A DNA stretch of 64,000 nucleotides from Synchiropus splendidus. Taxonomy: Eukaryota > Chordata > Actinopteri > Syngnathiformes > Callionymidae. The stretch covers positions 5,043,501 through 5,107,500 of the forward strand of contig NC_071345.1 in NCBI RefSeq assembly GCF_027744825.2, given 5' to 3'. Below the pieces are notes generated by a model, which saw only the letters and a list, made by a program, of their open reading frames with translations, ran no database searches and was not told the origin of the DNA. Positions 23,798 through 36,749 of this stretch are shown here, one piece after another. Position 1 is the first letter of the stretch, and each line of letters starts with the position of its first letter. The position numbers and the translations under genes were made by a program.

Positions 23798-25596
23798 AAT
23801 AGAGATGAGGGAAGTGCTGTTTTGTGGGATTTGCCTGTGGAGTAACTGCTATCTGTCAAGGATGAAGCTTTTCAAGTTATTTTGTTGACAAAAAAAAAAC
23901 CGCCCTGCTGGAACTGTCAATAAGAACACATGGTAAATAACACGCTGTACACAAATATTATAAAAGTACACATGTAAAGTTTGAGTAAGGACATATGAAG
24001 GTGTCAACGTTTGTATTTTCTGAAAGATAAAAACACTGTTGGATTCAAACTTCAGCCATTTTAGATCCTTTGCTGAGCAGTGAAATCATAGCAATGTATG
24101 TCGCAAAATAACGATTGCGATATGAGACATGGTCAATAGAGGCTTCGCTACCTGGCATTTGTCTCTGCTTTGGTAAGAATGGCTGGAATGGAGGGAGGCA
24201 CGCAGCCTTGTACCTCTGCTGTGTGATGCCATTTAACAGCCATACGTCTGTATCAGGGGTCTGTTCGGTTAGCCACATGAATACTGGTATGGTGCTCTAT
24301 GTGGCGGCTTGGTCTCACCGTGCTCGTACATCCCCGTTCCCCATGACGATGGAGGGAAGAGCTGGGCCATGGAATGCTCACAGCTGATCCCTGGTGTGCA
24401 CAGTGGGAATGTTGCTAGACAGCATTGGAGTTGACACTCAAATTTAATTGTCTGTTTCGCGTACTTTTGGAATCTCTTTTTTGCATCTGACACAGTTGTG
24501 TCACGTTCCGTGTCATCTTCAACTTCTCACATAGAATCGAAACAAACAAAATGGCTTCAAATATCAGAACGGCACTGCTTGAAATAAGATAGAGCTCTGT
24601 TTTTGGAACATTTAAAAAACATTTTGAAAAGTGAAATTTCAAAATAAAACTACAGTCAGAGACTTTGAATGGCTCTGAGCTTTGAAACATAAACAATGTG
24701 CCATGGCGCTAACTCTTCACTTTAAACCTGCCATTGCAAATCTCACGTATTTGACTGAACTGATGACGCGTGTTGGCTCCCGCTTGTGTGTTTGCAAATG
24801 GATGGTAGGGGAAGGTACCTCCTTCCTCGCTTCTGATTGGCTAAAATGCCTCTGCTCCCCGAACTCTAACCTAAGCCAATTTCAAATTGAGTCATTTTCC
24901 TGAAGAATTGACAACTTATCTGTAAACATATGCCTCTGCTCGGCTACTTACCTCAGTTGTTCACCTCCGTTTGGAATGATGGCTCCCCTGTTTACCTCGG
25001 AGGTTTAGCCTGCTCTGAACGGTTTTGTGGCCAGATGAAATGGCCAATTCTAGCCAAACAGAGGGTGAGGAAGTTGCTACTACGCTACCATTCTAGGATT
25101 CACAAATTCGCCTCCCACATCCAGACATCAAACCACTTCTGGTGTGAGTCACTGCATGGTACGACCGAGCTGTCATAAAACGCAACTGTTTTTGGTGTGA
25201 GTCCGAGGTTAGACTGTGTTTCTACCAGTGGAATCTTATTATTTCCCTTTTAGGTGTAGACAAACTCCCTGGTCTCTTGTATGTTATTAATGCTGCTTCG
25301 CCATTGTTGGAAATACACCTCCCGCGTACCTCCGCGTGTCCGTGTCTCGTGAGAATGACTACCGAGAAACCAACAAGTTACATCCAAGAAATGTATTCCC
25401 TGACAGAGGAGTCTAATACATACGCAGAATTCTGGGTCAGAAGCTATGCCTGACTTAGCCTTAGCAGTAGTCCGGTAGAGCGACAAAAAAACTATCTGAG
25501 GTCTTGACCCTTTACACAAAAGTTTCTCTACGTGGACGCCGTCCTCGTCCAATTGGTCCTCAGTCGTTGACGCCAGTCCCGGTCGCTGGCTCCCTC

Positions 25597-25610
25597 GTCA
25601 CCATGGCAAC
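25597..25610 (+). promoter_or_regulatory. X-box (RFX-type) site
   Basis: GTCACCATGGCAAC fits GTNRCC-N2-RGYAAC. The same 14-mer is found on the minus strand at 45285-45298. Confidence 0.4.
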
Positions 25611-26707
25611 GATCACAAGTCATGCTCCCCTCCTCCGGACCCAGGTGGCTCTTATCAGGACCAGCTCCTTCCAGCTCTGGAGAAGATGGTACCTTCCAGC
25701 CTCCTCCGTCTGACCTTGGACCCTCTAATGAGTGACAGTGTCTGTTCTGCCAGTGTGGTTCACTCCCTCCATTGTAGTCCACCTGCAACTTCAATGTCTC
25801 GCACACATTCCCTTTCAACTTTTGAACAACTTTTTTATTAGTAGCAAAAAAAAAAAATTGTATAATAAGTACACGATTCCCATTGAGTTAGTTTTTAGAA
25901 TTTTCAGATAGCCTGACAAAAATGTGATGACTCTGCATTTTTTTTTGAAAGAAGATGACTCCAGAAGACAGCGAGTAGACTGCTGCGTGACTCCTGTTTC
26001 AGATATCTTTGTTTCTCGGAGCGTTCCCACCTATGAGTCTGTTGCAGGAAACAAAGTCAGACTCCTCTAATGCTATCTGAACAAACTGTCTAAAGCCGTG
26101 GTGTTCATGATGCAACAGATTGTGCGCCACAGTTGGTGAAGCTCTTTTTGCTTTTTAAAAGAGTTGATTTAGCGTACATTGAACAGTCAATATACGTTGT
26201 TTTCATGTGCATGCTCATGTGTTGAAAAACAAGCAGCGGAGAGGAAGGATGCCGGTCTTTGTCCCTGAGGTTATAATGGTCTTCAATAGGCCTCCTGCAG
26301 ATTTGAAATAGACTCTTTGTCCACAGCACTGAGCACCTCTTCTCAATTAGCCTCGATCCACTGATGCTCGCTGAGCTATTGCTGGTGGCGTCCTCACAAC
26401 GCGCACATCAATACACAAACAGGGCAGAGCGCAGGAGGACGTCAGCGGCTACGAAAATAGAGCTTATAAATAGGGAAAAAGTTTTTCATGTTTACAAGAG
26501 CTGATGTCATGTTTGGTTTAAATCCGTGGTTGATGAATAAGAGGGCAGCTGTGGCGAGTATCAGCTCGCTCAGCCTTGGCGCTCTTATCAGGTGCTTTTT
26601 CAAGGAGCCGCTGAGTTCAAGGAGTTGATGTTTGTGTTGCTGTCTTCGTGTTTGAACGTGTGTGTTGTTTCCAGCCGTGGAGGCATGCAGGCGGTGACGC
26701 TGCTCCG

Positions 26708-26720
26708 GTTACTAGGCAAC
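26708..26720 (-). promoter_or_regulatory. X-box (RFX-type) site
   Basis: The minus strand reads GTTGCCTAGTAAC, which fits GTNRCC-N1-RGYAAC. Confidence 0.35.
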
Positions 26721-27655
26721 ACAGGGACGTGGGTGGGAGGATATCCTGTCCTTAGGAGGCATTGTTTATGAGTGTTGCTGTACATTAGCGCGTGTGCTGG
26801 AGTGCTTTGTCGCAGCTGCTTCCAGGTCAAATCTGCAAATTCACGCTGTGGTGAGGGGAAAAAAACCAACATTTTTTTGGTCTAAATTTGGCTCTGCATT
26901 GCATAAGTTCTCTGACAAGTCCTGCCCCTAGTCTCCACCTCTCCCTGAACAGTCACGCCATGACATAGCCACCACGCCCACGTCATCCTCCCGCCCCTCG
27001 CCGATGATGTCATCCGCATGCCTCTCTGCACACACATGAGATTGCAATTATGTGTTCTTGCCCCATCACAAAAATCATGTCTGTCCTGCAGCCGCTGGAC
27101 TCTTACGTAATTGACATTGAGTGAATGGGATGACGTCAGCTTGGCTCACTCTTACTCACTTCTTTCTGGCTAGTTACAGTGATGTCACAAGTGAGTGTGT
27201 GTCTGGGTCGGTCGCTGTTACAATGTGTGTGCAGACAAAAATGACCTCGGGAACTATTTGCTTTATATAATGTGCTTTTGCCTCTCTTCATTATACTCTT
27301 CCTTTTTTATCCGTTGTGCCGACAAACACGAAGCGTTTACACAACCATTTGGCACAACCGCACTTCCTGGGAATCTAACCCCTTATGAGACCGCCACTGC
27401 AGTGTCCACCAAAAGATAACTATATGGCGTGTGACTTTGGGGACAATATATTTCCTGACTTCCCGTGGGTCAATTGTCCTCGATCTGTATTGGAGCGCTG
27501 TTCCCCTTGTAAAATATGTTTTTGGTCAAATACCCCCTGAAAAACAAAGCATTTTTGAATGTGAAAAAAAGACAGCACTGTATGTATTATTTATTAAACT
27601 TTGTCACAATAAAATGTAGAATTTTTCTGCATACATTCTGTATTTATTTGTTATA

Positions 27656-27682
27656 TTTATATATATATATATATATATATTT
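27656..27682. repeat. (TA)n microsatellite
   Basis: A TA run of about twelve units in an AT-rich setting. Confidence 0.95.
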
Positions 27683-27779
27683 TTATTTCTAAAAAAGGGT
27701 TTTTCTTTTTTCAAAGTAAATGTCACATGCCACCAGCATTTCAAGTATTCGTCGGTACTCTGAACAAGGCAAGAAAATT

Positions 27780-28165
27780 AGTTACAGAACTAGAGAAGAA
27801 ATATCGTAGTATTTGAGCGAATAATTATTTTGATAGTCAAGTAGTCGGTATACAACCTGCACAGGTTGAGGACACCAACGTGATTGTCGTGTTAAAAATG
27901 CATGGAAATAGTTGTGAAGACTTGTGTCGTGTTAAATGCTGTTTTGAAACATTTGGATTTTAATTGCTCAAAATGTGGTGTGAAAGGTATGTGTCCTTTG
28001 ATGTGTCCTTTGTGAAATTGTCCCATTCTTTCGCCCCTTGAGGTTGTGTTGGTCTTGTAGCCTCAGCTCTCCTCTCACTGTGGACTGGTTGATGAATGAA
28101 CTTGTTGACTACTTTAGTAGTCGATTTTAGTCGACCGGACCGGTTGTTGCAGCTCTATAATTCAC
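27780..28165. mobile_element. Worn DNA-transposon fragment (hAT-like)
   Basis: The right end (about 28100-28165) reads 'gactactttagtagtcg', then 'ggttgttgcagctctataat', like the end of a fish repeat recalled as gttgttgcagccctaat. The left part has 'tagtcaagtagtcggtat' in related sequence. There is no transposase ORF, and the borders are approximate. Confidence 0.45.
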
Positions 28166-29638
28166 CCCGTCAAAGTTGGTAATGTTCAAGAGTTCTATCT
28201 GGTTCGCTCATATTCTTGAGTCAACAGACATAAAGAAATCCAAACTTTATCTGATGAAACTCTTTCTCTTAGTGGTATATCAAGCTTGCAAATCCTCAAA
28301 TTCTTCTCTAGATTTGTATCTGTTGCTCCGGCTTTGACGTGTTGTGGTGTTTTTCTGCCACGTCATTGGTCGGTTCTGGTGACGGATAACTGTGTGCTTC
28401 CTGAATGACAACTCCATCGCTGTTTGACCTTTCTTGATTCCCATCCAGAGGGATTGGGTTTTATCTCTGCCGATGATTTTCGATAATCCACTGTTTTCAA
28501 AAAAGAAGACGCGTATCTGAGGAGAGCGGAAGTCAGCTCTCGTGTTTCTTGGAGCTCCGTGGCCGGACACCATTCATCAGCTGGTTTAGAATAAGAGTAG
28601 TGGGAACGTTTAAGAGTTAAGAGCGTTATATACCCTTTTTTTACAGACCACCCCCCCCACCCTCCGACTACACTGAGCAGCGACAGAAGAACAAATCTCT
28701 GTTCCGCTAACAGTGATGATGCAATCAACTTTTCACCATGAGTTCGGACTATCCACAAGCTCTGCATTTCTCTAACCACACCAGACACATTTACACAACT
28801 TTAGAGCACAAACAAACCGTAATGGGGAAGATAAATGTCTGGGAAAGTTACAGCTACATCTCTGCGAGTTACAAGGAAGACGGACACCGATGTATATGTA
28901 CACACATGCTTAACCCTAACCCCCCCTCAAAGAGTCTTCTAGCCTGAGTCAGCGTCTGTGTGTCCATGCGTGGGCCTGTTCCCTGGCAGTGTGAAGGGAA
29001 AAAATACCTTCCCGTATGATGTAAACACCCAGCTTGTGTGTATGTGTGCGTGTCTGCATGTGTGTGTGTGTCCGTGAGACTGGCATTCTCAGAGATAGGA
29101 TTCGCTCTCTGTGACAGTTTTCCAAATTATTCCACACCACTGTGCAGTTTCTTTTTAAAGATACGTCTCGCTGCCGTCTCTGCTTTTGTTCCGCCGCTCA
29201 CAGTGGAAAGAGAAGCGGCAAGAATGGAGAAGGCTGAAGGTTTGACATGTGAAATCACAAACCAAAGCAAATATGTGAGCTACAAACCCAGGCTTTTAAC
29301 CTGATTTTTTTTTTTTTCCCTAACCTATTATTGATTTATGAAATGGCGTACGCAGCATTTTTTGATGGTTTTCCAACATGGATTCAGGTCATTTGATATA
29401 GAAACAATATTATTAAATTACTGCTTTTTATAGCGGTTTCATTTGGCATGAACTAAAGTGGATCAGACGTGTGCATTTACGGTCATCTTTTAGCGAACAT
29501 GGCTCAGCAGTTGTACAATTGCACATTTATAAAAACTGTTTTTTCAGTAGTCTATTGACTGCATTTGGCACTTTGGATTTGTTTCTTTGAAAAGTCATTC
29601 GATTGGCAGAGAGATATTGATATGGAAGTGTAAGTCCG
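28166..29638. other. Intron sequence, nothing recognised
   Basis: No exon is recognised. TG-rich tracts occur near 29035-29072 and a poly-T tract near 29306. Confidence 0.5.
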
Positions 29639-29797
29639 GAGACCGAGGGGAGGGATTATATCTCCTCTCTGGCTGGGAGCGTCTCGAGATCCCCCAGTCG
29701 GAGCAGGTGGATGTCGCCTGGGGGAAGGCGACCATCTGAAGCTGCTGCCCCCGCGACCCGGCAACAGATAAACAGATGAGGATGGATGGGTGGATAG
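29639..29797 (+). mobile_element. LINE 3-prime end, second copy
   Basis: It contains 'gctgctgcccccgcgacccg' and a 'gaggatggatgggtggat' tail, the ending of the same LINE type as at 21827-22094. Only the tail is kept. Confidence 0.65.
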
Positions 29798-31133
29798 AAT
29801 ATTTGCTCTATATTAATCGACAGAAGAGAGTCAGTCTCTCATTATTTCAATGCAGAATTGATACTTCATCTGTTCATTATTCTATTTATTTATGTATTTT
29901 CAAATAAAATAAAAAATCATATTTTGGCCAAGTTGGAAGTAGAAACACTTTTGTTCCTCATATTTTCAATGAAGGTGTGAGCTGCTCTGCAACACTGCAT
30001 TTAACTGGAAAATAAAATGGAAAAGTTCTTTGCAATTGCTTTTATTTTTCAGCAATAAGTATATTTTATTCAGCTATTGCTATTGATGTCGGGATTGTGT
30101 TATATCAGGATGCATATCGTATCGTGAGGTTTTTTTCGTATACCTCACTCTCCCTCAACTCCACGCTGCAGCCCCACCAGCACGCACAGCTGGATTGTTT
30201 GGCTTCACTCTGGTTCCTTGCATGAATCATCATACAGATGTTGAGCACAACAAACGGCGTGAGTCAGAACCACAATCAGCCACTGTCAACACACCCATTG
30301 TAATTCGGCTCTGGTGCTCGACACATGGGCGATCTCACTCTGGCTGTTGCCAGGCAACTTTTATACAATATCCCCGTGACCTCCTGACCCCACCGAGTAG
30401 CTGGTGCTAGTGTCCCCTGTCTCACACTTGTGCGTATGCGAGCGCGTATGTGTGTGTGTTATCTGAGAGGATGGTGGGAGGGCGGCGTAGCAACTGTGAA
30501 CAGCTGTGATTTTTACTGTGCGTTCGGCTGTGTGCATTTGTTTGTGTGTGTGTTTTTGTCCGTGTGAAGCAGCCGTCATTGCTCATCTATGCGCGAACCC
30601 CCGACAACATAATATGGCATGCTGTCACTATCTCTGCGTGATAGCAACATAGAGTCAATTTGCCTTAAATATGCACGCACACAGACACACAAGGTCAGCT
30701 GTGCATTTATTTAGAGGACACAGCGTTAACTTCAGTCAACGCCGGGACAAACTAGGATCCCTTAACGCTGCAGTGGTGGATCAAAATTTCATACCCATTT
30801 GACACGACATTAAAACGTTCTGTCACTGTTGAGTCCTCAAAAGACATGGGCTCTTAATTCATTTGTAATTGTCGTAACCTAGCGGTGGTGAGTAAACCTG
30901 TCTGCAAATATCAAGATCAAGAGAGGGCATGTCTTCTAAATAACCGGGCATCAAAACGCTTTTCTCAGTGAAATTCTTGCTGTTTATGTTAGCGCATCAC
31001 AGTTAACACTCAAAAGACCCCACTGTACGTCTGTGAATTGATCGATGTTCTCGCAGAAATAACACACAAACATACACCCTGTTGTTAAATTGCAGGCATG
31101 AATAGAGTCATTTTCCGGGAGATCCATTCATGC
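29798..31133. other. Intron sequence; one perfect X-box
   Basis: No exon is recognised. A fragment with 'gcatatcgtatcgtgagg' at about 30110-30127 belongs to the low-complexity ATCG-rich repeats also seen near 35450 and 36500. A possible minus-strand polyadenylation signal AATAAA at 30706-30711 lies about 480 bases beyond the stop of the ORF at 31189-31398. Confidence 0.45.
30346..30358. promoter_or_regulatory. X-box (RFX-type) palindrome
   Basis: GTTGCCAGGCAAC is an exact 13-base palindrome fitting GTNRCC-N1-RGYAAC on both strands. Confidence 0.45.
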
Positions 31134-31151
31134 AAAAAAAAAAAAAAAAAA
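31134..31151. repeat. Poly-A tract
   Basis: Eighteen consecutive A. On the minus strand, downstream of the ORF at 31189-31398, it would read poly-T, so it is not the tail of a retrocopy in that orientation. Confidence 0.9.
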
Positions 31152-31188
31152 TGATATTCAAAAGCTCCCTCCCCCTGATTCAATAGTC

Positions 31189-31398
31189 TTATTCATCTCT
31201 CTCTTGACTGGGAAAACCAAACACGTCTTTTGCTTTCCAGGGAAATCCTTTGTGTCCGCGAATGTAGAGCTCCTCCATGAGAGGAATGTCCTTGATCCGT
31301 CCGACCCGGATGCTCTCGTTGAACCCCTTTTTTCCGACACCCGGGGCGGGTTCTTCCCCGACGTCTGAGCCAATCACAGTGATGGCGTTGAATGACAT
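31189..31398 (-). CDS. Possible exon of an unidentified protein, antisense to foxn3
   Basis: This 69-codon minus-strand frame ends at TAA and reads like real protein: a charged, Gly/Pro-containing start, then GFNESIRVGRIKDIPLMEEL and GHKGFPWKAKDVFGF. It has no homopolymers, and many codons end in G or C. I do not recognise the family. The first Met has a weak start context. A more likely 5-prime border is a splice acceptor inside the frame (attggctcag, exon from 31364 downward, phase 1), with a branch-point-like ctaac about 36 bases before it. That would make this the last exon of a gene whose other exons lie at higher coordinates or outside the window. An AATAAA at 30706-30711 on this strand could end it. 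Alternatives are a pseudogene fragment or a chance ORF. Confidence 0.4.
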   Translation of the reverse strand: MSFNAITVIGSDVGEEPAPGVGKKGFNESIRVGRIKDIPLMEELYIRGHKGFPWKAKDVFGFPSQERDE

Positions 31399-33924
31399 CA
31401 GTTAGCGAGGTTCTTTGAGATCGTGCCCCGCAAGGTGATTTGTTGGTGAGCGGAAGAATGGTAGTGCTCTTATTGTTATGATGATTAAGTGTTATATGAA
31501 GTGCTATCAGAGGAGAGCCCCTTAATGAAAGTGGAGCGCAGAGAGCCAAGGCAGTGGCCCAAGCTGTGGAGAGCCAGGGCGTTGAGAAGAGGGAGCGAGG
31601 GAGTTGCAGGGGGAGTGGGGGGTTCAGGTGGGAGATGGAGGAACGCAGGAGGGGTGGGGGGTGTGGTGAAAGTGAGGGTTGAATATTCAGCAGCTGTGTC
31701 CAGACTTGCTGACTCTGACTGTTCATGCTCTGAATGTACCATGAGAAGCGAGAGGTGGGTGTGGGAAACAGCTGTAAAAAAAAAAAAAAAAAGCCAAAGA
31801 GATGAAGCAATTAATGCGAATGTGCACGGTTTATTGACTCCTTGCCGTGAATCCTCGCAAGGATACGACATTACGGCAGGTTCACTTCCATAAAGCGGAA
31901 CGTGTGCGAGGAAAATCTCCCTTGCTTCATAGATCATCTTTTACCCCATTAATAATGGCTTCTGCAATGCGCTCTATCAGAGTTTCAGTTGGATCAAACT
32001 TAAAATTTTCATGTCATGTCAGGTTTGGACAATGTATGTGGCATTGTTGCCCAAAAACCCCATGACATGTGGTAGAGATAGCCTAGGTTTCCCCAGCATT
32101 TCAGTGGCGTAGGGGCCCTCTAGGCTGAGATTTGATGCACTACCCCCTATGTCAACACAAGGTCAGATCTCCACGGTGGACGGTAGAGGACGTAGAAAGT
32201 GCTCCTCCGTACCAGTAATATCTCCTTCACTGGGGAACGTTCCTGGATAGAACTCTTCAAGAAATCGTGAGGATCCTTTGCGTTGATGATCTTGTTTGAA
32301 CTGACCCATCATAGGAGTTTTTTTTATTGAGCCATGGCATCAGATGTGGAGACGCTCTGCAGCTTCACTGTAGGTGTAAAGTCACAAAATATATTTATTA
32401 CAACTGGATCACCGCCAGTGGACATCACCAAGTTGCATTACTGGTTTTAAAAACATATGCTTTTCACTCTCACTCGAACTCAAGCGAGAGATCAGTGACT
32501 GCATTTTGGGATTTAGCTGTCTGAACTTGGCCTCTTCACATTACTTCACTGTGGGCCAGTGATAGCATTAAGCCTTATGAAGGGACAAGTGCTAAGAGCC
32601 AAATGTTGTGCTCATTTTAAAACCCAAATGGATTCCGTGATACTGGAGTATAACTGGCTGCAGTTTTTTTTTTTTTTTTTTAAATGGGTGTTGAACAAAT
32701 ATGAAGGAAAAGTCTCTGTTGCTACACTTTTTTCTCATCAAAGTGTGAGTGCTAATACATACAAAATATTCTTGTGAAACTTGACTCATGAGATTTTACC
32801 ATAAGGTGTGTACATTTGGAGTTTGATTTGTGTATCCATGGCTGAATATGAATTCAATTTTCAATGTTCATGATACATCAGCTGTAGATTTCTCGAGGTG
32901 AGAATTCCGTCAGACATTTTCACTGAATCTTAAATGTTTTCCCAATACTTTTCCAGGTGATATTAAGTGTTTGCTTGCTGCAGTAGGAGATCAGGCTAGG
33001 TGGATAAAAACATCAGACCAGCGAGTGGTTTACTGGGATGTCAGACAAGGACGAGAGCAGAAGTGTATTGGAATATTGAACAAGGGTTACCACAGCAGTG
33101 ATCCAGAAGTGAGAGCGAATTTCCCTCACTTCCACTGGTGTTTCTGACCAAGCCATGACAGGAACACCTCAATGATAAACTCCCTCCTCACTCAGTTACC
33201 ATATAAACAAGACAGTGAAGAAACGTATAAAAATCTGCACATTTTTTCCACCCAAACCTGAGTTACACATCCAATCACACCAGCATCATCCCTCATCTCT
33301 AATTCTGTTGGCAGGGCCTGTCAACCAGCATACGCTGCAAGCAAGGGTGACTTTGAAATGCTGCTAATGACCCAAGGATATAAGTACCCTCTGTCTTTTT
33401 CGCCCACTCACTATTTCTTCCTCTCTTGTCCAGTGCTGTTATTGCTACGCGTGGTTCAGCCCTTTCTTGTTCACTTCCAATTTTTCACTGGTAATGGATG
33501 AGACAACACTAGACATGCTGTGGGAGTTGTAAATATAAGGAGGTTTGGATTCCACTCCTCAGACTCTCAGACTTATTAAATGTTATTTAATCGATGAGGA
33601 TGCTTGTGAAGAAAGATAGGAATTTCTTGATGGTGGGATAACCCCAGCCAATTTTACCTTCGGAACATACTCTCAATTTCGGAAAGGCAACGCTTCATCC
33701 ACATTTCTGGTCCGAAGCATTTTGAGCTTTTCTCTTTTGGGATTCTGTCGCTCCCTTCTTTGGCCGCTTTGCCCTTTAAGCTGTTGAAGCCAACGTTGGA
33801 GTTGCTTCTTTCCGTTCCATGGCTAGCAACTGGTTACAGTAGTTGAGGAACGGAGTATGAATTTGGAATTCCAAGAGTCCTCTTAACCACGCAACTTTAA
33901 GTGCGTTATGATGTGAACTGTTGA
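31399..33924. other. Intron sequence, nothing recognised
   Basis: A GA/GT-rich block runs from 31560 to 31700, with poly-A near 31777 and poly-T at about 32665-32680. I searched by eye for further minus-strand exons that could join the ORF at 31189 and saw none convincing. Confidence 0.45.
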
Positions 33925-34000
33925 GTGGTCTAGGTGCCCCCTGCCTCTCACCCTATGTGGAGACAGTCTCTAGCCCACCTCAGGCACTCTGTAAATCAAA
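33925..34000 (+). mobile_element. Short L2-type tail fragment
   Basis: The sequence 'ccctgcctctcaccctatgt' followed by 'agtctctagcccacc' resembles the fish repeat segment recalled as cctctcgcccaatgtcagc. It is a weak match. A similar piece is at 49252-49295. Confidence 0.35.
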
Positions 34001-34107
34001 TGTTGTGACTGGTATTGTCAGTTAAATATTAGTTTTTGTCACCTGTGCTACTGTACAACATTTTCAGAAGGACAAAGTGACCCATGTAAAGGGTCCCACA
34101 GGCGCCT

Positions 34108-34452
34108 TTGACCGTTGTACACCCCATTTTAATTCTTTATGATCCAAGAGCAGCTTTTGACGCTGTTGGTTATGAATGTTTACTGGCCTTCCTCCACTTC
34201 AGGGTGGGAATCAACAGTGTTACATCTAGGTCTTCAGTCGTCATGAGACACTTCTTGTTATCCGATGCTATTTTGGCCTGTGGGGAGTCACAAGGTTCTA
34301 GTTTAGGGGCTGTCTTTTTTCCATCTGTTTATATCTGTTTGTTTGATTCAAGATTCTCAAGGTGTTGCTGTTTTCTTGATGATGTCACCAGATGGCAAAA
34401 TCCACTAAACTCTCCTAGTTTCCAAGGGTCTATTCCTTGTTCAAAAAGGTAA
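34108..34452 (+). pseudogene. Reverse-transcriptase fossil of a non-LTR retrotransposon
   Basis: The frame keeps the order of LINE reverse-transcriptase blocks: a palm motif (LILYDPRAAFDAVGYECLL, normally like LLDLSAAFDTVDHDILL), then SQGSSLGAVFF (normally PQGSVLGPLLF), then a catalytic box decayed to FLDD (normally YADD). Loss of the first catalytic residues and a stop at 34450 show it is dead. It is probably L2/Rex1-like. Confidence 0.7.
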
Positions 34453-36749
34453 CACATGTAGCGTAAAATCACTGCATCCTATCGGACTCCTCTCTTTCAT
34501 TTGATTCTCACATAAACAGTCCAGTCCTTCAGGGAAAACTGTCTAAAATCAAATCCAATCTCTTTCACTCTGACTTAGAAAGACATATTTATGGGTTCAT
34601 ATTCTCCCGTCTGGAGGAATGCTTATTAACTAAGCCAAGAAAAACATCAGACCAAACAGTGATGAACATGACAAACAGTCTTGATCCACTGTCTACTGCG
34701 TGAGCAACCTTATGTTCTCGTCTGTCTCGTGCGAAGGAGCAGGAGTGAAAGAACTACGTTCTGTCGATGAAATCTGTGGTGAACATTTCTGAATAGAAAC
34801 ATAATAGTCTATTAACAGAGTATTCAGAGGCGATATGGAGACAGTCAGCGTTCCATCAAATTGATTTTGTAAATGTTTCCCTCTGGGGGAAAATTCACTA
34901 CGCTGCTTAAATTTATAATTTAGCTATAGATGCGAAAATATTCCACCAGGGAAACTCCATCGATCAACAGTCAGACACGCATTAATGTACCAAAGTAAAC
35001 ACAATCTAGTTCAGAATAAAATACCTCAGTTGTGTAACCAGCCGGCACGTTGCCAAACCTATTAAAATCTTAACTAAACAATGAGAAGACGGCTCCTTGT
35101 CGAGTCTGCCACGAGAACCTTCATTTACCATGTGCACTCACCTAGAGAGTGTTCAGCCTCAAATGATTTTCCTTGTAGACGGAACTCAGTACATAAATAC
35201 ACTTTTGCCAAATTCAGCATGGACCCCAGAGACAAATCACAAAAGCAAATTTGGGTTGCTAGCGTGAATTTGCCATCTACTTTTTTGGCAGAGACGTTTG
35301 GCAGACACAGTGAACCAGCCACTTTTGAGCTCATACGAATATATTTCAGTTTTCCCACTCATGTTGTGAAGTGTCAAGACTCGCATATGTTATCTATTAA
35401 CCATAGAAAAAAGAGCACATTCCAGGGCAGGGTGAGCATCAGCAAGAACCTCGCGATACGATACATCAGGATACTTAGGTTACGGTACAGAAAATAAAAA
35501 AAAATCACGCAATATTACTTAAGTTAAACTGTTGGATTCAAAGCAACTTTTCATTTTTCCCACCTCTATTCCTGGGCTGCTGTCATGATTTGTGATGGAG
35601 ACCATAAAGAGATCATTATTCGGAATATATGGCGGATATTTAAGCTGTGGTGGGGCGCCACGATCGTGTACATTTAGCGGAAGCTTTGCATTCATGTCAA
35701 CTCCACTTCTGGGGTTTGTTTTCTCCAGGAGAGGAGTGAGTGATGTTGCTTCTGAAGAAGACAGATCTGGATTTTTGACTCTAAAGTGATATTTTGTTTC
35801 TCCAACCATGCTGAATAACACATTTATTCCCATTTTCGTTTTAAGAAGCGCCTTTGCGCTAATGATTTTAAATAGTAGGTCATGTGATGTGTCAATACAG
35901 TAATAAATAAGACAGTAGTCATCGCTTTCTGCCATTATATTAACATGTATGCTGTTTCTGTAAAGAATACTGAACTCCATCTACCTTTTTTGGAAGCGAC
36001 TTTGGCAATGAAGCAGTTCTAGCAATGCTTGACGTACTTGGTGTCTTGAACAACTCATTAGAAAATGTCCACACGTGCACTTGCTGCCTTCCACAGAGCG
36101 TATCTGAGGTCACAGTGCTTTAGTTCCTGCTGGATAAGCCTCTCTTGTCATTCACCGCTCTAACTATATATAATTACAGCAGTAGCCTCAAAAATATCCC
36201 GCCAGACTCAAAGCTATTGTTTCCCCCGATGACCTTTTGTCGTGTCTACCAGATTCGCAGTGTTAGGCAAAAAGTGTGCTGTCATTAGAACAATTCTTAC
36301 TTTGTAATTCGTTGTTTTATATCAGTTTTGAACAGCAGATGAATGATCTTTTTATCAGTCTCTGCTTGCTGCCTGTTTGTCAGTGTTTGTTTCATGTTAA
36401 CAATTTCAATTGTCCTCATAACTCAGTCATACAAGCGGCTAAAAATTGTTATGAACTGTGAGCAAATGTTACAATATATCACCGGACATACAGCATTGCA
36501 ATGGATCGCGATACATATTAGTTTACGTATTGTATTGTCAGATACAACCACTGCAATGCTTTTGTTCACTCTCACCTGCACCAGTTTTTAGAAATTTCCC
36601 AGATTATTCCCTGATTTTATAACCTCCACTTGCTATATAGCTATAGATTGAACACTAATCCTTTTAGTTTGCGATGGCATTTGTTGTTGTGGTCCTGTTT
36701 TTGGTGCGCTTCAAGTTAGTTATGAATTTCTACCTCATGCATTCGACTT
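34453..36749. other. Intron sequence; ATCG-rich repeat fragments
   Basis: No exon is supported. ORFs of 138 and 153 codons at 35081-35497 (+) and 35519-35980 (-) have no recognised motif or splice support. 'cgcgatacgatacatcagg' near 35454 and 'ggatcgcgatacatatt' near 36504 belong to a fish repeat rich in ATCG and CGATA, also seen near 30110. Confidence 0.4.

Larger units (their letters stand above)
22095..27655. other. Intron sequence; X-boxes but no exon seen
   Basis: No coding exon is recognised over 5.5 kb. Perfect X-boxes lie at 23785, 25597 and 26708 and are listed separately. A poly-A tract lies near 25845. Confidence 0.5.

Noticed and set aside
31193..31810. A 205-codon minus-strand ORF overlapping the unknown exon
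   Set aside because: It is in a different frame from the protein-like ORF at 31189-31398. Its sequence is Pro/Ser low complexity from a GA-rich block, with a poly-Phe run from a homopolymer.
35519..35980. A 153-codon minus-strand ORF
   Set aside because: No recognisable motif and no splice sites. Its neighbourhood contains ATCG-rich repeat fragments. It might be part of an unrecognised mobile element, but I cannot support that.
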